A stretch of 64,000 bases of DNA from positions 2,040,972 through 2,104,971 of the forward strand of contig NZ_AP023032.1 of assembly GCF_019670105.1 (NCBI RefSeq), written 5' to 3'. Below are positions 17,488-26,328 of the stretch, piece after piece (the stretch's first letter is position 1; every line of letters starts with the position of its first letter). The DNA comes from Agarivorans albus. Lineage in GTDB: Bacteria > Pseudomonadota > Gammaproteobacteria > Enterobacterales > Celerinatantimonadaceae. The translations under genes and the position numbers were made by a program. The notes under the pieces are model-generated. The model was not told where the DNA came from. It was given only the letters and a program-made list of their open reading frames with translations, and did no database searches.

Positions 17488-18105
17488 CTAGCGTTCTACG
17501 CGAGCCAGCGCAATGCCCATCATTACAAACAGCGAGCCAAATACACGATTTTGCAAGGCTACAAACTTCGCCTTTCCTAACCAAGGCTTTACCGCTGACG
17601 CTAAGGTGGCATAACTAAACATCACGGCGCAATCAATCATTACCACTGTTACCCCTAAAAGCAGGTACTGGCCTGTCATATCTTGGGTTGGATTAACAAA
17701 CTGCGGTAAAAATGCCGCAAGAAAAATAATTGATTTTGGGTTCATTAAGTTAACGATAAACCCTTGTTTGATAAGCTGTGAACTGGTTTTATTTGCCACT
17801 TCTTTTCCTGTTAGTGCTACTGATTTCTCAAAGAATTTACTAATGCCTAAATAAAGAAGGTAGGCTGCGCCTAGATACTTTACTACGGTAAACGCTATCG
17901 CCGAAGACGCTAACAATGCGCCTAAACCAATAGACACAATAAGTAGATGAGTAACCAAAGCGAGCTGTAAGCCAGCTATGTTTTTACATGCCTGTTTAAA
18001 ACCACCACTTAATGAATGGCTAATAGTGGCTACTGTGCCAGCTCCCGGAGAAATACTAAATACAATACAAGCGGCTACAAAGGTGAGCCATACACTGAGC
18101 AACAT
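17488..18105 (-). CDS. LysE/RhtB-family amino acid exporter
   Basis: A 205-residue membrane protein with about six hydrophobic helices. It opens with the family start WLTFVAACIVFSISPGAGTV (SPGP-like motif) and continues with AGLQLALVTHLLI, VVKYLGAAYLLYLGI and FIVNLMNPKSIIFLAAFLPQF (the NPKxxLF motif). Members export amino acids or homoserine lactone-like compounds, but the substrate cannot be read from sequence. It lies between convergent and co-directional accessory genes and has its own start region with AAGGAT upstream. Confidence 0.9.
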   Translation of the reverse strand: MLLSVWLTFVAACIVFSISPGAGTVATISHSLSGGFKQACKNIAGLQLALVTHLLIVSIGLGALLASSAIAFTVVKYLGAAYLLYLGISKFFEKSVALTGKEVANKTSSQLIKQGFIVNLMNPKSIIFLAAFLPQFVNPTQDMTGQYLLLGVTVVMIDCAVMFSYATLASAVKPWLGKAKFVALQNRVFGSLFVMMGIALARVER

Positions 18106-18190
18106 GGGGAAATCCTTGTAAAGAAGCCCTTAAACATTGCTGCAATATCGCAGAATAGCCTAAGGGCGTCTAGAGCTTGCCGTAAAATGT

Positions 18191-19390
18191 TTAGCTTTGG
18201 CGTTTAGAAGACAATATTGGCAAATATACCGCCAAGAAAATCAAACTCGTGATTATCCAAAGTCCTGCACTTAAATTCCAAGCTAACAAAGCATCAGCAA
18301 GGGGCAAAAAAGTACGTATTAACGTAGCCGCTACTAAGAGGATAAACGCAATGCTAATAATCGGCTTGATGATCAATGTTCTGCCGGTATGGCCAAGCGA
18401 TACACGGCTCATCATGGCAAAAATCATTAAGCCAATGGCTCCAATGGTAATGATATGCAGCGCATTGCTAAAGCTTAGTGAAGTTAGGTAATAGCTCGCG
18501 CCAAGAGCAATTAAACCCAAGGCCATAAGCAAATACGATATGTGTAGCGACCATAACAGCGGTACTTTTAGGGTGTTAATACTGCGCCAGTAAGCTAAGC
18601 GTAATAAGTGAAACTGACCAAGTAACATTAAACTTAGTGGTACAAGTTGATAGGTATTTACAAAGTAGCTAGCAATAAAAGCGGCAGTGGTAGCAATTGC
18701 TAATGGACCTACCAAGCGATTGATCCATGCTGGGCATTCGATGGGGGCAGTTTGCGCACCGCGAACGGTAAAGAAGGGAATAACTCTGCCGCCCACTAAA
18801 GCCATCATAATAGTAAACAATAAAACCATGGCTCGGCTTAAATGCAGCGCCAGACCGCTGTTTGCTGTTAAATCACTGCCTAATATAACCAAGTTAACTA
18901 AACCCATTACCGAAAGCAGTGCGATAAATATGTAGTTACGTCGATTTTGCGCAGCAAATACCAACTTACTATAGATGATTACAACAGCTAGCCACCATAG
19001 ACCTTGTAAGATGGTAGCCAGTACTGCACTTTCGGCAGTGTTTATGTAAAAGGCAATACGAGTTAAAGACCAAAGTGCTACTAAAGCAGCCAGCGCTTTT
19101 CCTTTAATGCTGGGCTGGCCGGTCCAGGTTTGTACCGCAGTAAGAATGAAGCCAACTGCTACGGTAGTGCCAAAGCCAATTAGCATTTCATGAGCATGCC
19201 ACACATGTGGACTTAACCCACTATGGCCAATTAGCATGTGGCCGTTTAGTAATAATATCCAAAACGCCAAGCTAAGTGCCGAACTAAAGGCTGCTAGCAA
19301 GAAGAAAGGGCGAAAGGCTAATTCGAAGATTGGGTGTTGATGCCAATGTTGTGCTGTATCGTTTGTATCTGGCTCAGCAATTTTAATCAC
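18191..19390 (-). CDS. nnrS: NnrS family haem-copper membrane protein
   Basis: A 399-residue protein with about 12 transmembrane helices. It matches NnrS: PIFELAFRPFFLLAAFSSAL at the N-terminus, HAHEMLIGFGTTVAVGFILTAVQTW with the conserved His residues, GGRVIPFFTVRGAQ in the middle and FAMMSRVSLGHTGR near the C-terminus. NnrS protects against nitric oxide stress; in Vibrio cholerae it is controlled by NorR. The preceding gene's stop region touches its start (19390), so the two are co-transcribed, most likely from the sigma-54 promoter upstream. Confidence 0.93.
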   Translation of the reverse strand: MIKIAEPDTNDTAQHWHQHPIFELAFRPFFLLAAFSSALSLAFWILLLNGHMLIGHSGLSPHVWHAHEMLIGFGTTVAVGFILTAVQTWTGQPSIKGKALAALVALWSLTRIAFYINTAESAVLATILQGLWWLAVVIIYSKLVFAAQNRRNYIFIALLSVMGLVNLVILGSDLTANSGLALHLSRAMVLLFTIMMALVGGRVIPFFTVRGAQTAPIECPAWINRLVGPLAIATTAAFIASYFVNTYQLVPLSLMLLGQFHLLRLAYWRSINTLKVPLLWSLHISYLLMALGLIALGASYYLTSLSFSNALHIITIGAIGLMIFAMMSRVSLGHTGRTLIIKPIISIAFILLVAATLIRTFLPLADALLAWNLSAGLWIITSLIFLAVYLPILSSKRQS

Positions 19391-19659
19391 TATATAACCT
19401 CTTGACCAAGTTCGTTAAATCCTACGCAGCGTAACACGTAACCAACTTTTAATACGCCAGCAAATACAATGGTAGATATGTGTGCAGTAATTTGCATTGG
19501 AATAGAAAAAGCCTGTGCTAAGGGGTAGGAAATGATAATGGATGAAATGATCACAAGCAGTGAGACTAGCATTAACCAGTTTCCACCCACTATGCAACGC
19601 ATGTATTGGCGAAAAGCACTTGGTTTGTTTGAATCTACGAATAAAGGAAAGTGTTTCAT
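19390..19659 (-). CDS. Small membrane protein of the NorR-nnrS locus
   Basis: An 89-residue protein with two predicted membrane helices (LMLVSLLVIISSIIISYPLA and a second around ITAHISTIVFAGVLKVGYVL), ending with a GFNELGQEVI tail. It has no recognised catalytic motif. It is the first gene after a sigma-54 promoter, its stop touches the nnrS start, and it faces norR. That context suggests a role in nitric oxide stress along with NnrS. I do not recognise a named family with certainty. Confidence 0.8.
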   Translation of the reverse strand: MKHFPLFVDSNKPSAFRQYMRCIVGGNWLMLVSLLVIISSIIISYPLAQAFSIPMQITAHISTIVFAGVLKVGYVLRCVGFNELGQEVI

Positions 19660-19715
19660 GGAATTCTCCTGATACTAGCTATTTGATATTCATTTCTCGT
19701 TTACATAAGTACTTC

Positions 19716-19730
19716 GCAATCTTCATACCA
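19716..19730 (-). promoter_or_regulatory. Sigma-54 promoter for the small membrane gene and nnrS
   Basis: On the reverse strand TGGTATGAAGATTGC has the GG and GC dinucleotides at the correct spacing (-24/-12) and fits TGGYRYRN4TTGC. The start point would fall near 19704, about 45 bp before the gene. Confidence 0.75.
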
Positions 19731-19782
19731 ACTATTTAAAGCCGCTAAGACCAGTGAACTCGCCGACTCTTGAAATGACGAT

Positions 19783-19793
19783 GTCATAATGAC
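19783..19793. promoter_or_regulatory. NorR enhancer site 1
   Basis: GTCATAATGAC is a perfect GTCA-N3-TGAC NorR site, about 55-65 bp upstream of the sigma-54 promoter. Its centre is 26 bp from site 2. Confidence 0.75.
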
Positions 19794-19808
19794 TCGTGGA
19801 TATTCCTT

Positions 19809-19819
19809 GTCATTTTGAC
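19809..19819. promoter_or_regulatory. NorR enhancer site 2
   Basis: GTCATTTTGAC is a second perfect GTCA-N3-TGAC match, just before norR. A degenerate third copy (19757-19767, right half CGAC) continues the 26-bp spacing on the promoter side. Confidence 0.75.
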
Positions 19820-19846
19820 TACTATGGGTATAAATGAGGAGTTGTA

Positions 19847-21421
19847 ATGTCAGATATATCTTCAAAAGCCTTAATCGAGTTAGCTTTAGACTTAGCGCAA
19901 AATCTTAGTAGTAAAGATCGATTCGACCGGTTACTGGATACCGTGCGAAAAACCATTGCTTGTGATGCAGTGGCTCTGCTTGCAGTAAGAGGTGAGCAAC
20001 TCACTCCTCTTACGCTGCAAGGGCTTAGCCGAGATACTCTAGGTAGGCGCTTTTACCTGTCGGAACATCCGCGCTTTCAACAAATTTGTGCCTCCAGCAT
20101 GCCGGTGCGTTTTCCGGCTAACTGTGAGTTACCCGATCCCTATGATGGCTTGTTGATTGACCGAGAAGGTGATTTGCCTGTTCATGCCTGTATGGGTTTA
20201 CCCTTGTATTTTGATCAAAGCTTAATTGGCGTACTTACCTTAGATAGCTTTACTCCGGAAGTGTTTGATGACATTCCCAATAGAACACTTGAAGTAATCT
20301 CCGCTATGGCGGCAGCTAGCCTTAATACAGGCTTAACCTTAGACCTACTGGAACAGCAGGCTCATCATTCGCAACAAGTATTGGAAGAACTAAATCAAGC
20401 TGCATGGCATCACAACAGTGATGAAATTGTCGGTGAAAGCCCGGTGATGAAGCGCCTTAAACAGGAAATTGCCTTGGTGGCACCATCTGATTTTACTATC
20501 TTGATCCAAGGGGAAACCGGTGTAGGTAAGGAGCTAGTTGCCCGCTCTTTGCACCTTCAATCGTCTCGTTACAAAGCGCCAATAGTGCATGTGAACTGTG
20601 CAGCCTTACCTGACAATTTGATTGAAAGTGAGCTATTTGGTCATGTTAAAGGCGCCTTTACCGGCGCTGATAAAAACCGCGCAGGTAAATTTAGCATTGC
20701 TGATGGCGGCACTATTTTTCTCGATGAAATAGGTGAGTTGCCTTTGGCTGCCCAAAGTAAGCTATTGCGAGTATTGCAAAACCAAGAGGTGCAGGCGCTT
20801 GGGCAAGACAAAATTCAAAAAGTAGATGTCCGGGTGATTGCCGCCACGAACCGGGATTTAGCAAAGGAAGTTGAGCAAGGCCGGTTTCGCGCCGATTTGT
20901 ATCATCGCTTATCGGTCTACCCTGTGTTGGTTCCACCTTTAAGAGAGAGAGTGGGGGATGTTCAATTATTAGCGGGCTTTTTTGTGGAGCTGGTTAAACG
21001 CAAATTGGGGATTCCACAAATAAAACTTCAAAGTGATTTGGTGGCTTATCTAAATGCCTACGATTGGCCTGGCAATGTTCGGGAATTAGAGCATCTAATT
21101 AGCCGTGCAGCGCTAAAAGCGCGAGCTCACCAAAGTGGTAAAGTTATTGTACGAATTAGCGTTGCTGATTGCGGTGAGCTTAAATCAGCTGATATTGTAG
21201 AATCTTCCTCTTATCAATCGACTGCACCCACAAGCATTGCTGCTGGCTTTAACTTACGCCAAGCAACAGACGCGTTTCAAAAAAGTTTGGTAGCAGCGAG
21301 TTTAGAAAAACACCAAGGAAGCTGGTCTGCGGCAGCTAAAGAGCTAGGGGTTGATAGAGCCAATCTAAGCCGCTTGGCAAAACGTTTGGGTTTAAGTGTG
21401 GACAAAGTGGTTAAACGCTAA
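19847..21421 (+). CDS. norR: Nitric oxide-responsive activator NorR
   Basis: A 524-residue sigma-54 activator. The N-terminal GAF domain keeps residues equivalent to the iron-centre ligands of E. coli NorR: R76, D97, Y99, D100 (in DPYDG) and D133. The AAA+ domain has Walker A GETGVGKE (222-229) and the sigma-54 loop GAFTGA (269-274). A Fis-type helix-turn-helix ends the protein (AAKELGVDRANLSRL). NO binding to the non-haem iron releases ATPase activity. Its divergent target here is the small membrane gene plus nnrS, rather than norVW. ATGAGGAG supplies the ribosome binding site. Confidence 0.95.
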   Translation: MSDISSKALIELALDLAQNLSSKDRFDRLLDTVRKTIACDAVALLAVRGEQLTPLTLQGLSRDTLGRRFYLSEHPRFQQICASSMPVRFPANCELPDPYDGLLIDREGDLPVHACMGLPLYFDQSLIGVLTLDSFTPEVFDDIPNRTLEVISAMAAASLNTGLTLDLLEQQAHHSQQVLEELNQAAWHHNSDEIVGESPVMKRLKQEIALVAPSDFTILIQGETGVGKELVARSLHLQSSRYKAPIVHVNCAALPDNLIESELFGHVKGAFTGADKNRAGKFSIADGGTIFLDEIGELPLAAQSKLLRVLQNQEVQALGQDKIQKVDVRVIAATNRDLAKEVEQGRFRADLYHRLSVYPVLVPPLRERVGDVQLLAGFFVELVKRKLGIPQIKLQSDLVAYLNAYDWPGNVRELEHLISRAALKARAHQSGKVIVRISVADCGELKSADIVESSSYQSTAPTSIAAGFNLRQATDAFQKSLVAASLEKHQGSWSAAAKELGVDRANLSRLAKRLGLSVDKVVKR

Positions 21422-21476
21422 ACTATAGTTTGCTTGTGTACGTAGTTACTGAGACACCTAATATCAAGGACGAACT

Positions 21477-22286
21477 GTGAATTACATATTATCGACAGGC
21501 TTCGCGCTTTTACTACTCTCAAGCCCAGCGACTGCTGAGCAAACCAGCCAGTTTGCGTTAATTGACCATGAAGGGGTAAAAACCTGGGTTAAACGCGATG
21601 GTGATAAGTTACTTCACTTAAATGCTTCACCTTTAGATGAAGGCCAAGTTAATGGTCAAACATCGGCTGAGGCATCAGCTAAGTACTTAATGCCGATAAA
21701 ACCGGCCACAGTATTTGCAGTGGGTTTAAACTATCGCAGCCATGCTGGAGATGCAGGTGCCAGCAAGCCAGAAATTTTCTATAAGTCATATAGTTCTCTC
21801 AGTATTGGAGGACCGTTGCAGCTCCCAAAGGATGCGCGAAATGTGCATTTTGAGGGGGAGCTGGTGGTTGTGATTGGTCAAAACTGTTCAAAGGTATCTA
21901 AGCAAAATGCTAGAGAATGTATATTTGGTTATACAGTAGGGAATGATCTCACCGAGCGCTCTTGGCAAGGTCGAGATTTGCAATGGTGGCGGGCTAAAGG
22001 TGCCGATGGTTTTGCTCCGATTTCTCCTTGGATAACTCAAACTACAGCTGAAAACCAGTTCACTGTGACCACTAAGCTAAACGGAGATATCGTTCAACAA
22101 GAATCGTCGGCGAACATGATTCACTCTGTAGAGGATATTGTTAGTTACATTAGCCAATATGTAACCTTGCAAGCTTATGATGTGATCTTTACTGGTACAC
22201 CGGGAAGAACTAAGGCACTAAAGAGTGGAGACCAAGTAGAAGTGAGTATTGAAGGCCTAGGTAAGGTGTCTACTCAAATTGAGTAA
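21477..22286 (+). CDS. Fumarylacetoacetate hydrolase-fold protein with signal peptide
   Basis: 269 residues. The C-terminal 200 residues match the FAH/isomerase fold: FAVGLNYRSHA, the metal-binding VHFEGELVVVIG block, GYTVGNDLTERSWQ, the KGADGFAPISPWI block and FTGTPGRTKALKSGDQVEV. Family members use a divalent metal for hydrolysis, decarboxylation or isomerisation of 2-oxo or dienol acids and are cytoplasmic. Here residues 1-20 form a clear signal peptide (hydrophobic core LLLLSS, cleavage near ATA), which predicts periplasmic location. It follows norR by 55 bp, but no functional link is evident. Confidence 0.8.
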   Translation: MNYILSTGFALLLLSSPATAEQTSQFALIDHEGVKTWVKRDGDKLLHLNASPLDEGQVNGQTSAEASAKYLMPIKPATVFAVGLNYRSHAGDAGASKPEIFYKSYSSLSIGGPLQLPKDARNVHFEGELVVVIGQNCSKVSKQNARECIFGYTVGNDLTERSWQGRDLQWWRAKGADGFAPISPWITQTTAENQFTVTTKLNGDIVQQESSANMIHSVEDIVSYISQYVTLQAYDVIFTGTPGRTKALKSGDQVEVSIEGLGKVSTQIE

Positions 22287-22305
22287 ACACCCATGTTATA
22301 TGGCT

Positions 22306-22707
22306 TTATTTTACGGGGGTTAAGCCCTTATTGCGATTGTCTACAGCGCCGTCTAGATCAAAGTCGGCTGACTTCCAAGCGCTGGCTTCTTGGTGAGTGA
22401 ACTTTTTAGTGGCCCATGCAGTGGCTGAAGAAAGATCAAAGCCTGAATCTATCCAGCCTCGGGCGTCAACAGCAGTGAAGGCTTGGGCCCAAGCTGTGAT
22501 TTGGTTTGGGTCAGTAAAGTTTTGGTCTATAAATTCTTTAACTTGTGGTTGGCTCATGCCTGCTCGTACATAAGTTTGTACTTGTTCAACATTTACCCCG
22601 ATTTCTTTCCAAGACGCAATTTCAGATTCTGACATACCATCCCAGGTGGGTTGGCTAGAACAAGCAACCAATAGCAGGATGCTAAAAGCAACACTAAGTA
22701 GACGCAT
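22306..22707 (-). CDS. Small lipoprotein of tandem 13-residue aromatic repeats
   Basis: A 133-residue protein with a lipoprotein signal (LLLVAC, lipid Cys at 16). After a short linker the mature part is built from about seven tandem 13-residue units of the pattern [MF]-[ST]-x3-[AV]-x2-[WYF]-x4, for example MSQPQVKEFIDQN, FTAVDARGWIDSG, FDLSSATAWATKK and FTHQEASAWKSAD. This predicts a helical solenoid-like domain on the membrane surface. I do not recognise a named function. It is convergent with the FAH-fold gene. Confidence 0.75.
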   Translation of the reverse strand: MRLLSVAFSILLLVACSSQPTWDGMSESEIASWKEIGVNVEQVQTYVRAGMSQPQVKEFIDQNFTDPNQITAWAQAFTAVDARGWIDSGFDLSSATAWATKKFTHQEASAWKSADFDLDGAVDNRNKGLTPVK

Positions 22708-23045
22708 GACATATTCCCTTAATTATCAACAGTAACCATTAATCACTATAAACCATGACTACAAATTCGCCATTTCCTTAACAAAACCATAAGTAAGAAA
22801 GGTGGGGGTGAATGACTTTGACACCAGTCTTATTGGCTGAAGTTACTGCAAGATGCTGGTTGAGTTTAGCCAAAAGGAACGCAAAAAAGTTAATCAACCG
22901 AAGCTGTTTAATGGCAAGGCATGGATGCAGAACAGATGCATAAGGCGATCTTTTCATCGCTTGTTCGATGGTTGCTTGTACTAAGGCTAAGAATCAGGGA
23001 TTATACGGCTTTAATTAGCGTTTCATTATTTATAGGTAGGCTGGT
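22708..23045. other. Non-coding gap upstream of glnS
   Basis: A 338-bp gap between divergent genes that must contain the glnS promoter. I see no RNA gene, repeat or clear operator in it. Confidence 0.4.
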
Positions 23046-24710
23046 ATGAGTGAGGCGGAAAATCGCCCTAGCAATTTCATTCGTCACATCATTGATGAAG
23101 ATCTTAAATCCGGAAAGCATGACACAGTGCATACACGTTTCCCACCGGAGCCAAATGGTTATCTGCACATCGGCCATGCTAAGTCGATTTGTTTGAATTT
23201 TGGTATTGCTCAAGACTACCAGGGCGCATGTAACTTACGCTTCGATGATACCAACCCTGAAAAAGAAGATATCGACTACGTTAACTCAATTCAGCAAGAC
23301 GTAAAGTGGCTTGGTTTCGATTGGGATGGTGAGGTGTGTTACTCATCAAACTATTTTGATCTGTTATACGCTTATGCTGAAGAGTTGATTCAAAAGGGTT
23401 TGGCATTCGTTTGTTTCTTAAATGCCGACGAAGCGCGTGAGTACCGTGGCACTTTAAGCCAACCAGGTAAAAATAGCCCTTACCGCGATACTCCTGTTGA
23501 AGAAAACTTGGCGTTATTTAGAAAAATGCGCGCGGGTGAGTTTAAAGAAGGTGAGTGTTCGTTACGTGCAAAAATCGACATGAGCTCTTCGTTCATGTGT
23601 ATGCGTGACCCGGTTATTTATCGAGTTCGATTTGCTCATCACCACCAAACCGGTGATAAGTGGTGCATTTACCCAATGTACGATTTTACACATTGTATTT
23701 CGGATGCGATCGAGGGCATTACTCACTCTTTGTGTACGTTAGAATTCCAAGATAACCGTCGTTTATACGATTGGGTACTGGAGAACATTACCATTGAGAC
23801 AGTACCGCATCAGTACGAGTTCTCACGTTTAAACCTTGAATACACGGTAATGTCTAAGCGTAAGCTAAATACTTTAGTTACCGATGGTCATGTAAACGGT
23901 TGGAATGATCCACGCATGTTAACCATTGCTGGTTTACGTCGCCGAGGTTATACCGCTGCATCAATCGTCGAGTTTTGTAAGCGTATTGGCGTGACCAAGA
24001 TGGAAAACATGGTAGAAATGCCAATGTTAGAAGCATGTATACGTGATGACTTAAATGCCAATGCACCTCGTGCAATGGCAGTGTTAGATCCAATTAAAGT
24101 GGTAATCGAAAATTACCCTGAAGACAAAGTAGAACAGCTATCTGCACCTAATCACCCTAGCGAAGATATGGGCGAGCGAATTGTGCCATTTAGTCGCGAG
24201 CTGTACATTGAAGCTGAAGACTTCCGTGAAGAAGCTAACAAGAAGTTTAAGCGCTTAGTGATCGGTAAGGAAGTGCGTTTACGTAATGCTTACATGATTA
24301 AAGCCGAACGTTGCGATAAAGACGAAAACGGTAATGTTACTACTGTTTATTGTACTTATGACGACACCACCTTAGGTAAAAACCCTGAAGATGGACGTAA
24401 ACCAAAAGGCGTTATCCATTGGGTGTCTGCTGAACATGCCAAGCCTGCGGAAATCCGTTTGTACGACCGTTTGTTTACCGTTGCTAACCCAGCTGCAGAA
24501 GAAGATTTCACCGCAGTGCTTAACCCTGAATCATTGGTAGTTAAACAAGGGGTTGTTGAACCAAGCTTAGTTAAGGCAGAAGCGGAACATGCTTATCAGT
24601 TTGAACGCCAAGGTTATTTTTGTGCCGACAGCGTAGATTCAAGCCCGGAAGCTTTAGTGTTTAACCGTACTGTAGGTTTGCGTGATACTTGGGCTAAAAT
24701 TGGTGGCTAG
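23046..24710 (+). CDS. glnS: Glutaminyl-tRNA synthetase
   Basis: A 554-residue class I aminoacyl-tRNA synthetase, the same length as E. coli GlnRS. The N-terminal catalytic domain has [15 protein letters not shown] with HIGH at 41-44 and the KMSKS-equivalent VMSKRKL near residue 270. The C-terminal part is the GlnRS anticodon-binding double beta-barrel ([32 protein letters not shown]). It charges tRNA-Gln directly, so the organism does not rely on the amidotransferase route. GTAGGCTGGT gives a modest ribosome binding site. msrA follows 44 bp downstream on the same strand. Confidence 0.97.
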   Translation: MSEAENRPSNFIRHIIDEDLKSGKHDTVHTRFPPEPNGYLHIGHAKSICLNFGIAQDYQGACNLRFDDTNPEKEDIDYVNSIQQDVKWLGFDWDGEVCYSSNYFDLLYAYAEELIQKGLAFVCFLNADEAREYRGTLSQPGKNSPYRDTPVEENLALFRKMRAGEFKEGECSLRAKIDMSSSFMCMRDPVIYRVRFAHHHQTGDKWCIYPMYDFTHCISDAIEGITHSLCTLEFQDNRRLYDWVLENITIETVPHQYEFSRLNLEYTVMSKRKLNTLVTDGHVNGWNDPRMLTIAGLRRRGYTAASIVEFCKRIGVTKMENMVEMPMLEACIRDDLNANAPRAMAVLDPIKVVIENYPEDKVEQLSAPNHPSEDMGERIVPFSRELYIEAEDFREEANKKFKRLVIGKEVRLRNAYMIKAERCDKDENGNVTTVYCTYDDTTLGKNPEDGRKPKGVIHWVSAEHAKPAEIRLYDRLFTVANPAAEEDFTAVLNPESLVVKQGVVEPSLVKAEAEHAYQFERQGYFCADSVDSSPEALVFNRTVGLRDTWAKIGG

Positions 24711-24754
24711 GTGCCAGTAATTAAACGTTTGCCAATAGAGATGGAGTTGTATCG

Positions 24755-25393
24755 ATGAGCAAAACGACTTTGGTTAGCCAAGCTGATGCCTTACCAGGGC
24801 GCTTGGAGGCGATAGAGTTAGACGGAATTCATGCAGTAAACGGCAGCAATTACCTAGAGCAAGCTAGCGCTGATCAGGAAACTGCTTATTTTGGTTTAGG
24901 CTGTTTCTGGGGCGCCGAGCGTCTGTTTTGGCAACAACAAGGCGTAATTACAACGGCAGTAGGTTATGCCGGTGGTTTTACACCTAACCCAAATTACGAT
25001 GAAGTGTGTACTGGCTTAACTGGGCATACTGAGGTTGTTAAAGTAATTTACGACCCAAGTGTGATTAACTATCAACAATTGTTGACCTGCTTTTTTGAGC
25101 AGCACGACCCTACTCAGGGCATGCGCCAAGGTGGGGATGTTGGAACTCAGTATCGCTCGATGATATTTGCGACCAGCAGTAAACAGCTAGAGTTAGCTAA
25201 GCAAGCTCAGCAGGCTTATCAAAAAGCCCTGCAAGGTGAAGGCCTAGCTCATGCTATTAGCACTGAGATAGTTAGTTTTGATACTTTCTATTACGCAGAG
25301 CTTTACCATCAGCAGTATCTACACAAGAACCCCAATGGATACTGTGGTTTAGGTGGCTTAGGGGTATGTTTACCGCCTTGGCTTCAAGACTAA
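24755..25393 (+). CDS. msrA: Peptide methionine-S-sulfoxide reductase MsrA
   Basis: A 212-residue enzyme that repairs methionine-S-sulfoxide in proteins. The catalytic Cys 50 lies in GLGCFWGAERLF; GYAGGFTPNPNYDEVCTGLTGHTEVVKV and FFEQHDPTQGMRQGGDVGTQYRS are further signature blocks (substrate Asp, Glu and Tyr). A resolving Cys lies near the C-terminus in NGYCGLGGLGV. It follows the longer E. coli-type layout with an N-terminal extension. It is downstream of glnS and ends at a strong terminator. Confidence 0.96.
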   Translation: MSKTTLVSQADALPGRLEAIELDGIHAVNGSNYLEQASADQETAYFGLGCFWGAERLFWQQQGVITTAVGYAGGFTPNPNYDEVCTGLTGHTEVVKVIYDPSVINYQQLLTCFFEQHDPTQGMRQGGDVGTQYRSMIFATSSKQLELAKQAQQAYQKALQGEGLAHAISTEIVSFDTFYYAELYHQQYLHKNPNGYCGLGGLGVCLPPWLQD

Positions 25394-25396
25394 GTG

Positions 25397-25423
25397 AAAA
25401 GCAGCCTAATGGCTGCTTTTTTT
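25397..25423 (+). terminator. Rho-independent terminator after msrA
   Basis: The hairpin GCAGCCTAATGGCTGC is followed by TTTTTTT, directly after the msrA stop. Confidence 0.88.
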
Positions 25424-25444
25424 AACTCTGTTGATAACCTCAAG

Positions 25445-25690
25445 CTACCATCTTAATAGCATTTTCATTGGCTGGTTGGTGCTTTGTAAGCCGCACATTT
25501 CATCGTAGGCAGAGTGCTGAACTAGCCACACCTTATCGATGGCTTGGTCTTGATAGTGTTGTTTTATGCTAGAAATACTGGAGAACCTAACAGCGGGGTA
25601 ACTGTTCTCGCGAAGCGCTTGTTGAGAATTGTGTTGTTGCTCGTTAACTAGGTAGATATCACCTTCATGAGAATTAATTATCAGATCCAT
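25445..25690 (-). CDS. Small conserved protein, DUF6482-like
   Basis: An 81-residue soluble protein with a strong Shine-Dalgarno AAGGAGG before its ATG. The pattern of an N-terminal HEGDIYLVNE segment, a middle RFSSISSIKQH and a C-terminal LVQHSAYDEMCG resembles the small DUF6482 family, a reading from memory. No catalytic motif is visible. It is convergent with msrA and followed upstream by another small gene in the same orientation. Confidence 0.65.
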   Translation of the reverse strand: MDLIINSHEGDIYLVNEQQHNSQQALRENSYPAVRFSSISSIKQHYQDQAIDKVWLVQHSAYDEMCGLQSTNQPMKMLLRW

Positions 25691-25804
25691 ATAAGCCTCC
25701 TTAGTTTGTGTATTAGATACGCAACAAACTAACGAGAAGATGACTAAGACTAAAAATTAAAGGAAAGAGTTGGGGGAGGAGATCCGCCCCCACTGTCTTA
25801 TAAA

Positions 25805-26032
25805 CTAGCGACGCAGTTTTAAGATACTAATAGGGCAGGTAATGCCTAGTTTCTCTGCGGCTTGTTTAAATCCAGCCTCTAAACTTTCGAAGCTCATATT
25901 TGAAGTGAACTCCATGCAGAGCATGTCACGCTCTTTTTCGATGTTCCAAAGTACGGCTTCATCGGCGGTGGCAGATTGGACTAGCGGTAGTGCTTGTGTA
26001 ATTGCTGCGCTTATTTTTGCTTTATATCTCAT
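25805..26032 (-). CDS. Hypothetical protein, 75 residues
   Basis: A good ribosome binding site (AAGGTGATTC) precedes the ATG at 26032. The protein is soluble and alpha/beta in character, with no motif I recognise. Its coding character is supported by the ribosome binding site and by a gap of about 115 bp to the next gene. The function is unknown. Confidence 0.6.
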   Translation of the reverse strand: MRYKAKISAAITQALPLVQSATADEAVLWNIEKERDMLCMEFTSNMSFESLEAGFKQAAEKLGITCPISILKLRR

Positions 26033-26281
26033 GAATCACCTTTAAGACAGAAAGGGTCGCAGATCTCTTACTGTCTAACTACTAGATATTTATCGTTCCA
26101 AGGTTATTAGGGCAATAGCATATTGGATTCTATGTCCAATGCGAAGCCATTACTTCTTCTCATCATCCATGACTCAATCATCTTAAAGCACTTTTGATTA
26201 CAAGACTGTGTAAAAGTTCGCATATTACGATAAATATGACATTTTTTAGTTAAATATAAGTTTTAAATGCTAAATATTAGA

Positions 26282-26311
26282 TATCAATTAAGATAAATAG
26301 CTTAATTGATA
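26282..26311. repeat. A/T-rich 11-bp inverted repeat downstream of the LON-domain gene
   Basis: TATCAATTAAG and CTTAATTGATA are perfect inverted arms around an 8-base loop, 18 bp after the stop of the reverse-strand LON-domain gene. There is no T-run on that strand, so a classical terminator is doubtful. It lies in an A/T-rich 296-bp gap that otherwise shows nothing. Confidence 0.5.
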
Positions 26312-26328
26312 ATCACTTTTAATTTCAG

